A stretch of DNA of 64,000 nt from Gnetum montanum (taxonomy: Eukaryota; Streptophyta; Gnetopsida; Gnetales; Gnetaceae): assembly GCA_015680685.1 (NCBI GenBank), contig MNCI01005225.1:299626-363625 (forward strand). Reading direction: 5' to 3'. The notes under the pieces are model-generated. The model worked only from the letters and a program-made list of their open reading frames with translations, searched no databases and was not told where the DNA came from. The stretch's first letter is position 1. The number at the start of each line of letters is the position of its first letter. Positions 22,381 to 33,290 of the stretch are shown here, piece after piece. The translations under genes were made by a program, and so were the position numbers.

Positions 22381-23215
22381 ATGTCTTCTTCACATAGGAC
22401 CAATAATGCATCAAATGGTGAGAACATTCATAAGAGAAATGATAGGATATATACTAAGGAAAATTGGAGTGAAAAACCTCAAACAAGGGTTTCCTATGCT
22501 CATTTAGACCCTTACTACACTCAAAGACTACATTCAACTGGTGTAGACAATCATAGAGGAGATGCATTAAGTCCTAGATCAAGGCCTAGGACCTCATCTA
22601 AACCTAGACAAGATAAATTAAGGGACCATGTGAAGAACTATAGAAGCCATGGCAATTTTCCCAGTTCCTCATCTTCCTCTTCCTTCTCAACATCTAGTTC
22701 TAACGAAGATGAATGTAGGTATAGAGATAGAGCTCCACTACATGATCAAGACAAATATAGAAATCAAACCCAAGGGCAAAATCAAAGACATCAGAATAAG
22801 CATAGACAAGATCATCACAATCAAATGAATGGAAAAAGAAATTTTAATCACAACATGTCTAATGACAATGAACCCTTGTTGGCCACTAAAAGCCTGATGC
22901 AGATCATGGAGGTATTTAAGATACCTCACAAGCATCGTAAAGATAGTCACTTACCTAGGCTTGATATAAAGAATATCCCTAAATTTGCAGGAGATTACAA
23001 CTCAAATCCACAACATCATATACAAGCCTTCCATGATTCTTTTGCCTTGTACAACATTGAGAATGGATGACAAAAGCTTAAGCTCTTTCCTAGGACACCA
23101 ATCGATAGAGCTGAAGTGTGGTATAGAACGTTGAATCCAAATTCAATCTGATGATGGTCCACAATGTTGGAACTCTTCAACGAAAAATACCAAAACTATG
23201 CAAGGGTGTCCAACA
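22381..23215 (+). pseudogene. Gag-like protein of element A, truncated
   Basis: The ATG at 22381 opens a frame of 229 codons to a TGA at 23068-23070. It then continues in the same phase with further stops to about 23215. The N-terminal part is very polar, with a serine run (FPSSSSSSSFSTSSSNEDE) and a basic Gln/Arg/His-rich stretch (QNQRHQNKHRQDHHNQ), like a disordered nucleic-acid-binding tail. The gag domain begins IPKFAGDYNSNPQHHIQAF, continues KLKLFPRTPIDRAEVWYRTL, then WSTMLELFNEKYQNYARVS. The latter follows the A..W...L...SI..W..L...F...Y pattern of plant retrotransposon gag. The same protein is seen in B (30793) and C (50721). This copy has the longest intact N-terminus, but loses the rest to the internal deletion. 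Confidence 0.75.
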
Positions 23216-23218
23216 AAA

Positions 23219-24974
23219 GAGGGAATGAACAAGTGAAAATGGCAAAGGGTGTGACCTCAAGGGCACTTTTTGGGTTCTCTTCTTGACTTCCTTCATGTGG
23301 TTTATGACTCCTTTTTGCATGGATCATCACTACCCCATCTACTAATAAAAAGGAAGCTTTGTCTTTGCATGTTGTGCTTCCCATCCAAAACAAAACAAAA
23401 AACATGAAAAAAAAGAGGGAAAAGACAAATAATAATAATAAATAATGATGGAAATTCAAAGCACATCCCTTAGACACAATAATGGGATACAAGCATTAGT
23501 TATAGGGCTAGAAAGACATGTTACCCATGCCTGAAGGCACCCCTCTAACTAGGGCTCTTTCTTCCTTTTTCTCTTTTCTTCTCTTTTGGGAGTGATGATT
23601 GTTCTTTGAGGTGGTTGTGGACTCATGGTGGTTGGCAAGATGGAACACATCAATGCGAGATCATTGTTCATGGTATGTACTTGGTCTAAACTTGGACGGA
23701 TAAGTATGTCGATCATTTTAATCACACTTATCACAAGAACCTATTATGGACATGGTCAAAGTACCTTACATCCTTATCTCTACAATCCATTCTCATTCCA
23801 TTATTCACCTCACTACTACATGCAATCATGAGCCTTTTATTTTTGTATAGTATAGTGTAGCATCCTAACCACAGCAGTTGTGTGTTGTTTGGATTAAAGG
23901 CATGGTCTACATTTAACTTCTCGGGTGGCCACGAACATATACAAAAGTGGTTATGTAAGGGCATTATGGCAAGAGCTTGCTTGGGGGAGGACCCACTTTC
24001 ATAACTTTTGTTTATCATGGCTTTGAAGTAACCTTCATGTCTTCTAGAACATCAATGATAGTTTCTCTAAATTTATGCATGATTTTGGGACTACTTCTCA
24101 TCTGTTGCATTAATTTTTCCTACTTTTCTATTTCCATATCCATTAATATTTCTTGGCCATCCTCTAAATTAGACATTGGGTTTCAATTATTCAAAAACCT
24201 ATGTGCTTCCAAAGTTATGCTTATTAGTCATGGGGGCTAGGGATGCCTACTTCAAAACTTTTTGAAATTTTTCCAACATCCTATTTTTGAACATCATGGT
24301 AACTAATAGTATTTGATCAAAATAATGTGAATAGCTTGATGATTTTAGTTACCTCATAGCCTTGGGCATAGTATTCTATAATTACCTTGTGCTTAAATGA
24401 AAACTAATGGATCCAAAAAAGGTTAATTATTAAGGAAAATTTGACATAACTAATGTTGATCCTTTGGTGACTACAAGTGATGCTAAAAGAAACATCTAAG
24501 GAAAAAGGTCTTTTGCCAGGCATGAAAACAAAGTCAAGAGAGGAATAACAAAGGATATAACCATGGACACATCATAGCACATACAAGATAGTAGCTCAAG
24601 CTTCGCACGTTTGCTAGATCCATGGGGTAATGAGAAGATATTTTAGTCCACCCTTCAAGAATGTCCTACATAACCAAAGAAGAATCAACATAACAATTAT
24701 GGTTAAAATTCTACCACCACCAATGATAACAAGAAGAATCATCTTCAGAAAATTCTTGAAGACCTCTACAAATTTTTTCATCTTCAAAGCTTGTCCAATC
24801 TTTTTGTCATTGTCATTTTATATACATCCACTCAAATAAAATTTTGTAATGCAGCACTCAGAGTCAATTAGTAGTTAGTGTTAGTCAATAATCCCATACC
24901 TTTCCAATTTTGTAAAGAAAGCTTGGTCCTATCCTATTAACTTGAGGATGAGTTTTTATTTAGTCATGGGGATA
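23219..24974 (+). other. 3' non-coding region of element A, shared with B and C
   Basis: It is conserved with 33690-35400 and 53884-55631 (and partly with 4985-5307). It starts with GGAATGA...GGCAAAGGGTGTGAC, passes an A-rich tract near 23385-23450, a CTTTTTCTCTTTTCTTCTC tract near 23565 and the TTAACTTGAGGATGAG block near 24938, and ends with the tract CATGGGGATA. No pol domain can be read in either direction. It holds the antisense frame listed separately. Confidence 0.7.
23731..24018 (-). CDS. Conserved antisense ORF in element A 3' region (hypothetical)
   Basis: This is 95 codons on the minus strand. From its internal Met it reads MPLHNHFCICSWPPEKLNV, then DHAFNPNNTQLLWLGC, KRLMIACSSEVNNGMRMDC and RDKDVRYF. 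The same peptide occurs in C at 54378-54623 and in B at 34142-34330. The plus strand is also partly open, so coding status is unproven. No family is recognised. Some plant gypsy elements are known to carry antisense ORFs in this region, which is the only contextual support. Confidence 0.3.
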   Translation of the reverse strand: MINKSYESGSSPKQALAIMPLHNHFCICSWPPEKLNVDHAFNPNNTQLLWLGCYTILYKNKRLMIACSSEVNNGMRMDCRDKDVRYFDHVHNRFL

Positions 24975-25944
24975 TGATGAATCATCAATTGGTCAGGTTA
25001 TCTGATAAAAATTTAACTTTTTGGTTAGCTCTAATATCTTAGCCTCAATATCCTGGCTCTGATAACAAGGCTTCAATAATAAGGCTCCAATAACAAGGCC
25101 CTAATATTAGGTGCCCGATATCAGAGCTTCAACATTAGGTACCTAATGTCAGAGCCTAAGACACGATGTTGAATATCTAATATCAGGGGGTATATGTTGG
25201 CCTTTAAATATAGTACTTATGCTCATGATTTTGGAAGAGTTTTTCATAGTTTTGTCAATAGAGTAGTCAAATTCTTGCAATTTTATTTTGTAATATTAGA
25301 GAATAGTCAATGAGTGCCCACACAATGGATCTGAGTCAGTTGTATAAAGTTTTATTCAACTGGAAATGTACCTAGACATATTCCATGAGCAACAATAAGA
25401 TGGAGATTGATTATTATTCATTGCAACACTTTGAATTAGATTAGATTTACTTTCCATGCAATTTAGTTTTCATGTACTTAGTTAATATTTACATTTTAAT
25501 GCATGTTAATTAATTAAGCACATAAATATGATCGCTTCGAGCATGCCTATGACTCTTGGTAATCCCAGCAACGCTTAACATTTGGTAACCTAGCAGTGTT
25601 ATATGTGTTCCAGATGTGCACAGGAAGTGGGATCGAATACTTATGTTAGGGTAGTTGATTATTAATTAACAATTAGATTAGTTGAATTGATTATAACTTG
25701 AGTTTCAATCTATTGTTAATTTTAGAACAATAAAATATAAAATAATAAAAATCATATGCCTCACTCTAGACTAAACCATACGTGACAAAGCTACCATTAG
25801 TCCAAGTGGGAAGATAGCAAACTACAATTAAGGCATAGCGATCTAGATGCCACAACTAGTCCAATCCATGGAATTCAACTAAATCATGTGTGTGAACGCT
25901 TTTGATTCATATGATTGGATGTGAGGGTACCTTGCCACTCATAT
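24975..25944 (+). repeat. 3' LTR of element A
   Basis: It starts TGATGAATCATCAATTGG and ends CTTGCCACTCATAT (CTCATCA in the other LTRs). It aligns along its whole length with the 5' LTR. Confidence 0.85.
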
Positions 25945-25949
25945 GTTAT
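25945..25949. other. Probable target site duplication of element A, right (GTTAT)
   Basis: Partner of GTTAC at 21293-21297, with one transition. Confidence 0.5.
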
Positions 25950-26290
25950 TGTTCCATGACTTGATCACAATTCATGGTAAATTTACCTTATCTAAATGTT
26001 CACAATGAATGGCCCACAAGTCATGGTCAATGCACCATGAGATTAGCACAAGTCATGATGATATTTTCTTAAGAGAGTTCTGAATCATGATGTAACTATG
26101 GGTTGTAGTTGACAATCTAATATCAACCATGAGGCAATCATGAGTTGTGGTTGATACCATGAGTTGACCACAGGTTGTGGTCTAAAGAAAATTAATCTTA
26201 GCAATATCATGAGTCATGATAGACTTGTGGTCTAAAAACCTACAATACCATGACTTGATCATGAATCATGCTCAAATTATTTTTTCACAA
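25950..26290 (-). repeat. Remainder of copia I LTR, palindromic repeat words
   Basis: It contains at least six variants of CATGACTTGATCATGAGTCA, on both sides of short AT-rich spacers. The same word occurs left of element A. Some variants read GAGTTGTGGTTGATACCATG. Confidence 0.45.
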
Positions 26291-28059
26291 ACTTCTTGAA
26301 TTTAAATGATGGAAATAAGATGAAATTTTTATATGCAAGTTTTCCACAACATTCTCTATAGTCTAGAATTAAGATCTTATAGTTCTCCATTGATAGAAAT
26401 GGTAAATTAAATTCAACTTATAAGTGACCTATGAACTTTTGGTCTAGATGGCTTTGATGTTCAAAATCTATAAAAAAAATAAAAATTAACATGCAATGAT
26501 GTAAATTCTCAATTAAATGCTAAACTTGATGAGTCTAAATGATGGATAGAAGATATGATTTTTGATAAGGTTGATTACATTAATAAAATAATGCTAAAGA
26601 ACTAGTTTGATAGCAATGAAGATCATTGATCATATGAAAAAGATGCTTTATGGAATATGAAAAGGTGTAATAACATTATAAATATTGGAATAAATTCATA
26701 ACATAAGCTTTATTGCTATCAAACAAGTCATTACATCTATGTATGGGGTTATAGTTTATGGGAAATAATTGGGACCATACTTGGAAAATTTGAGGAGACA
26801 TTCCGCATAATAAAAAATAGGAAATTTATGAAAAATAAAGGTTAGTTGGGGTAAAAATAGATTACATACACTCATAAAATTAAGAAAATAAAAATATTTT
26901 GACTTTAAAACTTTTATCTTCATGTAGATAATGACATTGTATACTATTATTAATAACCTATTCAAGTGGCTATGCCCAAGGTCGAACTGAGGTCTTCAAC
27001 TTAAGCAATACTAAAAAATAAAATTGTAAATTCTTTTCTCAAATGAATTGAACTAAGTAGCTTAAGATGTTCTTTCTAAAAATTCAGCATCACCATAATA
27101 GCAAAAGAAAGAGAAACAATATGTAACAAACCTCATAACTAGAGTTCTATAACACATTGTTCCTATGCAAATATCCACCACTTTTTATAAAATCATAAGG
27201 TATAACAGGTATATGCAATAAGGATTTTATGTTTGTGGCAGTTCTAATTTTCCCAAATTTGGAATATTTAAGAGATTACAATGGACATGTAGTTCTAATG
27301 CATACCAATCAAGTGTACAAGATCTTACCAAAATAATTGGGTAGTAAGACATGAAATTATATTATGATCATTGGTCTTAAGCTATGTCCTATCCCTTATG
27401 CAAACCTCACTCAAAATTTAAAATTTTCAATGTAAAAGCAAATTTATAAGTAATTTTCCATATGGACATTTTTACATAAAGATTTTAAATTTTGGAATCA
27501 TAATATTCTTTCACCATCCCTCTTTCAAAGGATCATACTTAAAAGGTCTCTTTTCTTAAGTTAAAGCCTCTTCTTCCATGCAACTAAACATTTTGTAACT
27601 TTGTTAAGTACCTATTTTCAAAAATTTACTTTTTATTCATCTAATGAAAAGAGAAATGGTTAAATCTTTAGTGATTATATTATCTTTCTAACATTGTACT
27701 CTAAAATATAAATCTAGAAAAACTAGTTTAAGGGTCTCAAAATTGAAAATTTATTTGGTAAAATTGATTTGCAGTTTAGATGCATGAGCAAAAGGATTAA
27801 GATAATCATATGCATTTACTCATGATATTCATTATCTTATTAGTTAAGAGGTAGTCTATTTGATTTATGCCTAATGCATTATTATATTCCTCTATACTTG
27901 CTCTATAGTATCATGTTAACTTTATATTTTGGGATATGCTTATAGTCATTCTTATGGGTTCCAACACTCAAAGATAATAATATGCATTTGTAAGGATAGA
28001 ATTAGTTTCCTATAAAAAATTAAAACCTAAATTTAAAAATTAAAAATGAATAAATTTAG
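26291..28059. other. Unassigned AT-rich DNA with one MITE-like foldback
   Basis: No coding sequence was recognised. The only structure I can support is the 128-bp foldback listed next. Confidence 0.4.
26601..26728. mobile_element. MITE-like element with 21-bp terminal inverted repeats
   Basis: The left end ACTAGTTTGATAGCAATGAAG and the reverse complement of the right end (26708-26728) differ at two of 21 positions. The 128-bp size and AT-rich, non-coding interior fit a MITE. I cannot find a clear target duplication, so the superfamily is open. Confidence 0.5.
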
Positions 28060-29697
28060 TGTGACATCGTATTCCTAGATATCATGGCAAACATCAAATA
28101 TATGTTACATTCAACATTATGTGTAAAGAAAATAATAGAGAAAATGTAGATGAAAATGAAAAAAAAATGCTTTATTAATATGGAATAGTGTATTTAGGTC
28201 ATGCTATAAAGGTTCTTTGGGATTATCTTCCTTCAACATCTATTCCTTAGAGGCAATCCAACACTATCACCATGATTAGGCCTATAATTGACCAAAATGG
28301 ATGACCAGTTGCCTTTCTATCCTACTTTACCCAACACTTGTTACTTACATGTACGAGATCTACAATTAAATGTTCATATAACCTCTAATGTCTAGGAATA
28401 AATACCTTAGGTCAAACCTCTAAATTTCACCTTGAGAGACATGCCCATTATTATAGTGTGCACTTTTGGATCTTAATTACAACTTGTCCTTTCAAGTCTT
28501 ATTATAATAATTACAACACTTGTAATGAAGAGACATCATCTTTGATATGAAGAAACATCATTTTGGAATGAAGGCATGATAATATACCTCTCTTAGGTTT
28601 CATTCATCCTCAAATGAATACATGTTAACAATCTTTTTCCAATTCCAATGCTTCAATAAGTTGATTTCTTCTTCTTCTTTTTTCTACTTAAGGTTAAGTA
28701 TCTTAATGTTCTCTTGCTTATTCTACAAAAAAAATATAAGTGAGAAGAATATATAAAAATTAAATCTTATTTTATGAATACTTATATTATTCTCTAAGGT
28801 AATGAAAAGAGATAAATTAAAGGACTACTAACCACCAATCACCAATCCTAACTAGGGTCACGCAAAGTGCAATTCATATTTTGTTACCCAAGAAAAGGTA
28901 GGGCAAATCCTTTTTTTTTTTTTCTCAACTTATAATACCCTAATCTGTTTTACTTATTTAATTAAAATATAAATTAAAAAATGAAAGAAAATAGAAAGGT
29001 CATAAATATATTAATATTAAGATACTCCTTGATCTTGATCAACCTTAGGGATCAATGCAAGTAGTTGTAACTCTACCATAAGGAATATATGGTTAGATGG
29101 CTTTATTCAAGATGACAAAGCTTGATCTTTCTCCTCAATTTTCTTAAGAATTAAATATAATATCATCTATTCTTGAATTTTTAGATTGGACATGTCTATT
29201 GAAGACTTGAAGTAAGTGCAATATGCACTGGCCAATTAAATTTCATGGTGGATTGATGTGAACATCTTCTAGAATTGATATATGAATTTATAACATTCTT
29301 GTAGGCATAGAACATCAGCATTTAAATCTTGTAACTCTACCAAGATGCTTGGGTACCAATACTTATGCCATTCTAAGGCCTAAGGTATACATAGTAAATG
29401 TTGTCTTTCACTACCTAGGGATCTTGCAAGCACGTTGAATGCTACAACTTTTATTCTTGTTCTTAGACTCTCTCTTGGCCCATTTTTCCTCATGGGTATT
29501 ATACACCTTGTTTAAACAAGATTATGATTCTCTATGATGTTCTTCCACATGATATAGCTGTATACATCTTCTTGACCATTCTATTTCATCAACCAATTTC
29601 CTAACTAATTAATTTATTGGATCAATAATAATTAGCTACATTACCTAGACTCTTGATAACCTTTCTACCCTCCTCAAACATTGACTCTAATAATGTA
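28060..29697 (-). mobile_element. Family K LTR element, copy K3, cut by element B
   Basis: The LTR part is 28060-28582, from TGTGACATC to GGCATGATA. Next to it, the minus strand reads CCTAAGAGAGGTATATTATC after TTTGAGGATGAATG. This is the usual layout of the 3' end of a plant gypsy element (last codons, purine tract, LTR). The internal part then matches K1 block by block (for example the blocks at 28850-28905 and 29450-29560). It stops at 29697, where the LTR of element B begins. Confidence 0.6.
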
Positions 29698-30661
29698 ACA
29701 TCCCTATCAATTCATCTTTGCTACTTTTGTTGTACCATCCCTATCAATGCATCTTTGCTAGCTGTTACATCGCATATGCTGTCACATTTGTGATGTTGTA
29801 GCTATGTTGACGTGTACCCATTGATGTGATCCTATCGACGCATTGGATGATGCATCAACATAGTATCTACCTCCACCTATAAATATGTGTGCTCCCACCA
29901 CGTATTTTCATTCTTCTTTCAATAGAGTAGTCAAACCCTTACAATTTTATTCCATAGTCCTAGAGAATAGTCAGTGAGTGCCCGCAATGTGGATCTAAGT
30001 TAGTTGTATGTCATCATATTCAAGTGACAATGTACTTGAACACATTTCATGAATGGAAATAAGATCAATATTAATTCTTATTCATTGCAGCACTTTGACT
30101 TAGATTAAATTTACTTTTCATGAAATTTTACTTTACATGTACTTAGTTAATATTTACATTTCATGTACTTAGTCAATATTTACATTTCCATACATGTTAA
30201 TCAATTGGTGGAATAAGCACAACCAGTTTTGAGCATAAACACATATTTTCTTAGTAATTCCAGCAACATTATTGTCTCATTCATCCAATGGTGTAGCACT
30301 TGGTAATCCCACTAGTGGATACTTGGGTTCAAGACACATACGACAAGCTAAGAATAGACGCTCATCACCTGTAGGCTAGTTTATCATTTATCTTTTTGTG
30401 GTTAATTAAATTAGATAATTAACTTCTCTATTATTGTTAGGAGTAGCATAAAGCTACAACAACATCAACAATCATATTCCTCACTCTGGACTAAACCATA
30501 TGTGACAACACTACCATTAGTCCAAGTGGCAAGACAGTGAACTACGATCAATGCTTAACAATCTATATGCACAACTAGTCTCATCCATGGAATTTGCTTG
30601 GATCATGCATGAATGCTTGTGATTCATATGGTTGGGTGTAGGGGCTACTCACCACTAATCA
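29697..30661 (+). repeat. 5' LTR of element B, truncated, with a 37-bp duplication
   Basis: About 70 bp of the U3 start present in the 3' LTR is missing. Near the left edge a 37-bp piece is doubled (29699-29735 and 29736-29772, both CATCCCTATCAAT...). A TATA box is at 29878. The end reads CACCACTAATCA. Confidence 0.75.
29878..29885 (+). promoter_or_regulatory. TATA box, element B 5' LTR
   Basis: TATAAATA, in the conserved context CACCTATAAATAT of both B LTRs. Confidence 0.5.
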
Positions 30662-30662
30662 T

Positions 30663-30680
30663 TGATTCCATTTCCAAGGT
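30663..30680 (+). other. Primer-binding site of element B, decayed
   Basis: TGATTCCATTTCCAAGGT sits where A and C have the tRNA-Asp-type site, but matches the tRNA-Asp consensus at only about 10 of 18 positions. Confidence 0.45.
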
Positions 30681-30792
30681 TGAAGCTAGTTATCTAGATT
30701 TGTTATATTATACATAATCGTTGTAAAATTTTTCATTATTTATCTTTAAAAAATATTAATATTTTAAGTCACACACATGATCAAATAGAAAC

Positions 30793-33290
30793 ATGTCTCC
30801 TTCACATAGAACCAATAATCCATCACATGATTAGAACACCAATTGAAGAAATGATAGGATCTATACTAAAGAAAGTTGAAGAGAATCACTAAGTGTCGAG
30901 GTTTCATATGCTCATTTAGATTCTTACTACACTCAAAGACTATGTTCAACTATTTCAGATAATCCTAAAGAACATTGAGTAAGTCCTAGATCAAGGAGAA
31001 CCTCAAGGCCTAGGACCTTCTCTAAACCTATAAAATATAGATCGAGGAACCATGGGGGAGATATAGGAGCCATGGCAATTATCCAAGTTCCTCATCTTCC
31101 TCTTCCTCTTCAATGCCTAGTTCTAACGAAGATGAACATAGGAATAGAAATAGAGCTCCACTATGGGGTCTGGATGAAAATAGAAATCAAGCCCAAGGGC
31201 AAAATCAAAGACATCAAAGTGAGCATGGACAAGATCATCACTTCTAGACAAATAGAAATAGAGATCCTCACCATGACATGTATGATACTGATCAACCCTT
31301 GTTGGCAACTAGGGGCCTAACATAGATTAGGGAGGTAGTTCAAATACCCCAAAGGCATTAAAGGGATAGTCGCATCAAATGGTTTGATATGGACAACATT
31401 TTTAAATCTAGGGAAGGCTATAATTATGATCCATAGCATCACTTACAAGCCTTCCATGATGCTTGTGCTTTGCAAAATATTGAACATAAGTGGGAAAAGC
31501 TTAAGCTCTTTCCTAGGACACTAGTAGACAAAGCTGAAAGTTGGTATAGATCATTGGAACCATATTCAATCCATTGATGGTTCACAATGCTAGAGCTCTT
31601 CAATGAAAAATATCAAACCTACACACGAGTATCCAACCTAAGAAATCAAATCCAAGAATGAAAGCAAGAACAACATGAATCCTTGGACGTGGCCTTGGAT
31701 AGATAATATTCTCTACTACATAGATGTCTAGGCCATGATTTCTCTCAAAAAGAGAAACTTTTCCACATCATAGAAGGGCTTTGTAATCAAATGAGGAAGA
31801 CCCTTGGGATTTATACCCAAGGTTAATTATACAAACCAAAACCCCATTAGATACAAAGGCTAATGATGTAGCTGGAAAAAGAATAAGGAGAGCTATGTAA
31901 ACAAGAAGATGTAGAGGACTTTAACTGGGACCCAACTTTTCAAAAGAAGAGGGTTATGATGAGGAAAAAGATGTAGCTCTTGATGAGATGATTTTACAAC
32001 AAACCTTATGAATACAAAATTCTATCAATGAGCTTGAAGCAAGGCTAGATAAGATGTGGGAGTTAATGAATGAAAAATTTACAACTTACATATAAACCAT
32101 AGAGGATAGGATAACATAAAATAAATCAAGTGATCAAAATAAGAAGAGGAAAAAGAAACAAGAAACAACTATGAATACTTATTAGCAAAAAGGAAAAATA
32201 ACTGTAGAAGAAGAAGTTATAGACTCAACCACAGAAGAGGATGATGGGTGTGACATCTACCTATATGATCATCTAAAGGGTTATTGCCTAGTCATGTGAC
32301 ATCTACATAAGTATTGGGATTTTTCTTTGAATCCCAAGTTCATACAAAAGGAAATGCCTAGGAAACTACCTTACTCATAAGGTAATTATAGATAGTCCTA
32401 CAACCAACTATACTATCCTAGTGGGACTTATTAGCAGCCTCAAAACTACTATCAGCCATAGTGGCAAAACCCAAAGTTGTGAGGAAGGCCATCATCAAAC
32501 TAGCATTGCCCTTACTACTAGCTAGACCTATATGAATATTATGTTCAACAACCTATTTCCCCAACTGATTCTACTTCCTCTACCTCAAATCAAGATTACC
32601 ACTCTCCTGAATACCATCAACTCCAAACATCTTATACAGGATTACCACCTCACACCTCTCATCTTCCATCATATCCTCAATATTCTCAAACTTCCCTTCA
32701 CCACATGTCACCACCAAGAACACAGGAAGGTTCAGCACCACAACATCAATGAAATAATTCCACTTATGCTATGAACATACATGGAAATGATAATGCTAGT
32801 AGATCTCAACCACAGCCTTGGAAAGGTCCTTTATTTAGGATAGTTTCCTCACACAAACATAAAACTTGTAGATCTACTAACTCATCAAAACACACACAAG
32901 GAAAATCTGATGCAACACCCTTCCTCACAAAAATGATGTCTCTTAACCATACACAAAAGCCAATAATCATCACCACCCCCACACAAGATGGAAATGATGA
33001 ACCTATCACTGTGGAGAGACAAAAACCTCCATGCATCACTAATAATGATAAATTTTGCAATTGTGGGCTAGAATTTTTAAATATCAACATGACCCCTAAA
33101 TCGATCCACCATAAAGTTTAGAAACAAGTGTATGGGCAAAAACTAGTCTACGTAGTAGCCACTAAACTAGAAGACACCCAGTGGCTTGGAAATAAGAGTG
33201 CAAAACCATTTAAAATATGCATGAAACCAACCAATCCACTTATAGCTCTCTTCCCACCTTTATGCTTAGTCATGAGGAAGATGCCCTTCC
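30793..33290 (+). pseudogene. Gag-like protein of element B, broken
   Basis: The start ATGTCTCCTTCACATAG corresponds to the gag starts of A and C. Stops and frameshifts are many. Recognisable pieces are the serine/acidic stretch near 31090-31140 and a gag domain near 31390-31800 with FHDACALQNIEHKWEKLKLF, LELFNEKYQTYTRVSNLRNQ and HDFSQKEKLFHIIEGLCNQ. The CDIYLYDHLKGYCLVM knuckle-like stretch is near 32250 and a proline, glutamine and tyrosine-rich tail near 32400-32760. A later frame, 32771-33121, is open for 116 codons and includes FCNCGLEFLNINM. No pol motif follows. Confidence 0.72.

Larger units (their letters stand above)
21298..25944 (+). mobile_element. Gag-only LTR element A (internally deleted copy)
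   Basis: It has two LTRs (21298-22248 and 24975-25944), a tRNA-Asp-like primer site, a gag start, and a 3' non-coding part shared with B and C. About 2.3 kb present in C (51560-53884) is missing: the gag sequence GTGTCCAAC runs directly into AAAAGAGGGAATGA at about 23210-23222. No protease, reverse transcriptase or integrase is present. The element sits inside repeat words of the copia I LTR. Confidence 0.82.

Noticed and set aside
26990-27020. Minus-strand AGTTCGACCT resembling a tRNA B box
   Set aside because: No A box at the right distance and no tRNA fold could be seen.
32806-33090. 94-codon minus-strand ORF in element B
   Set aside because: It overlaps the open sense gag-tail frame, and C has no matching antisense frame there.
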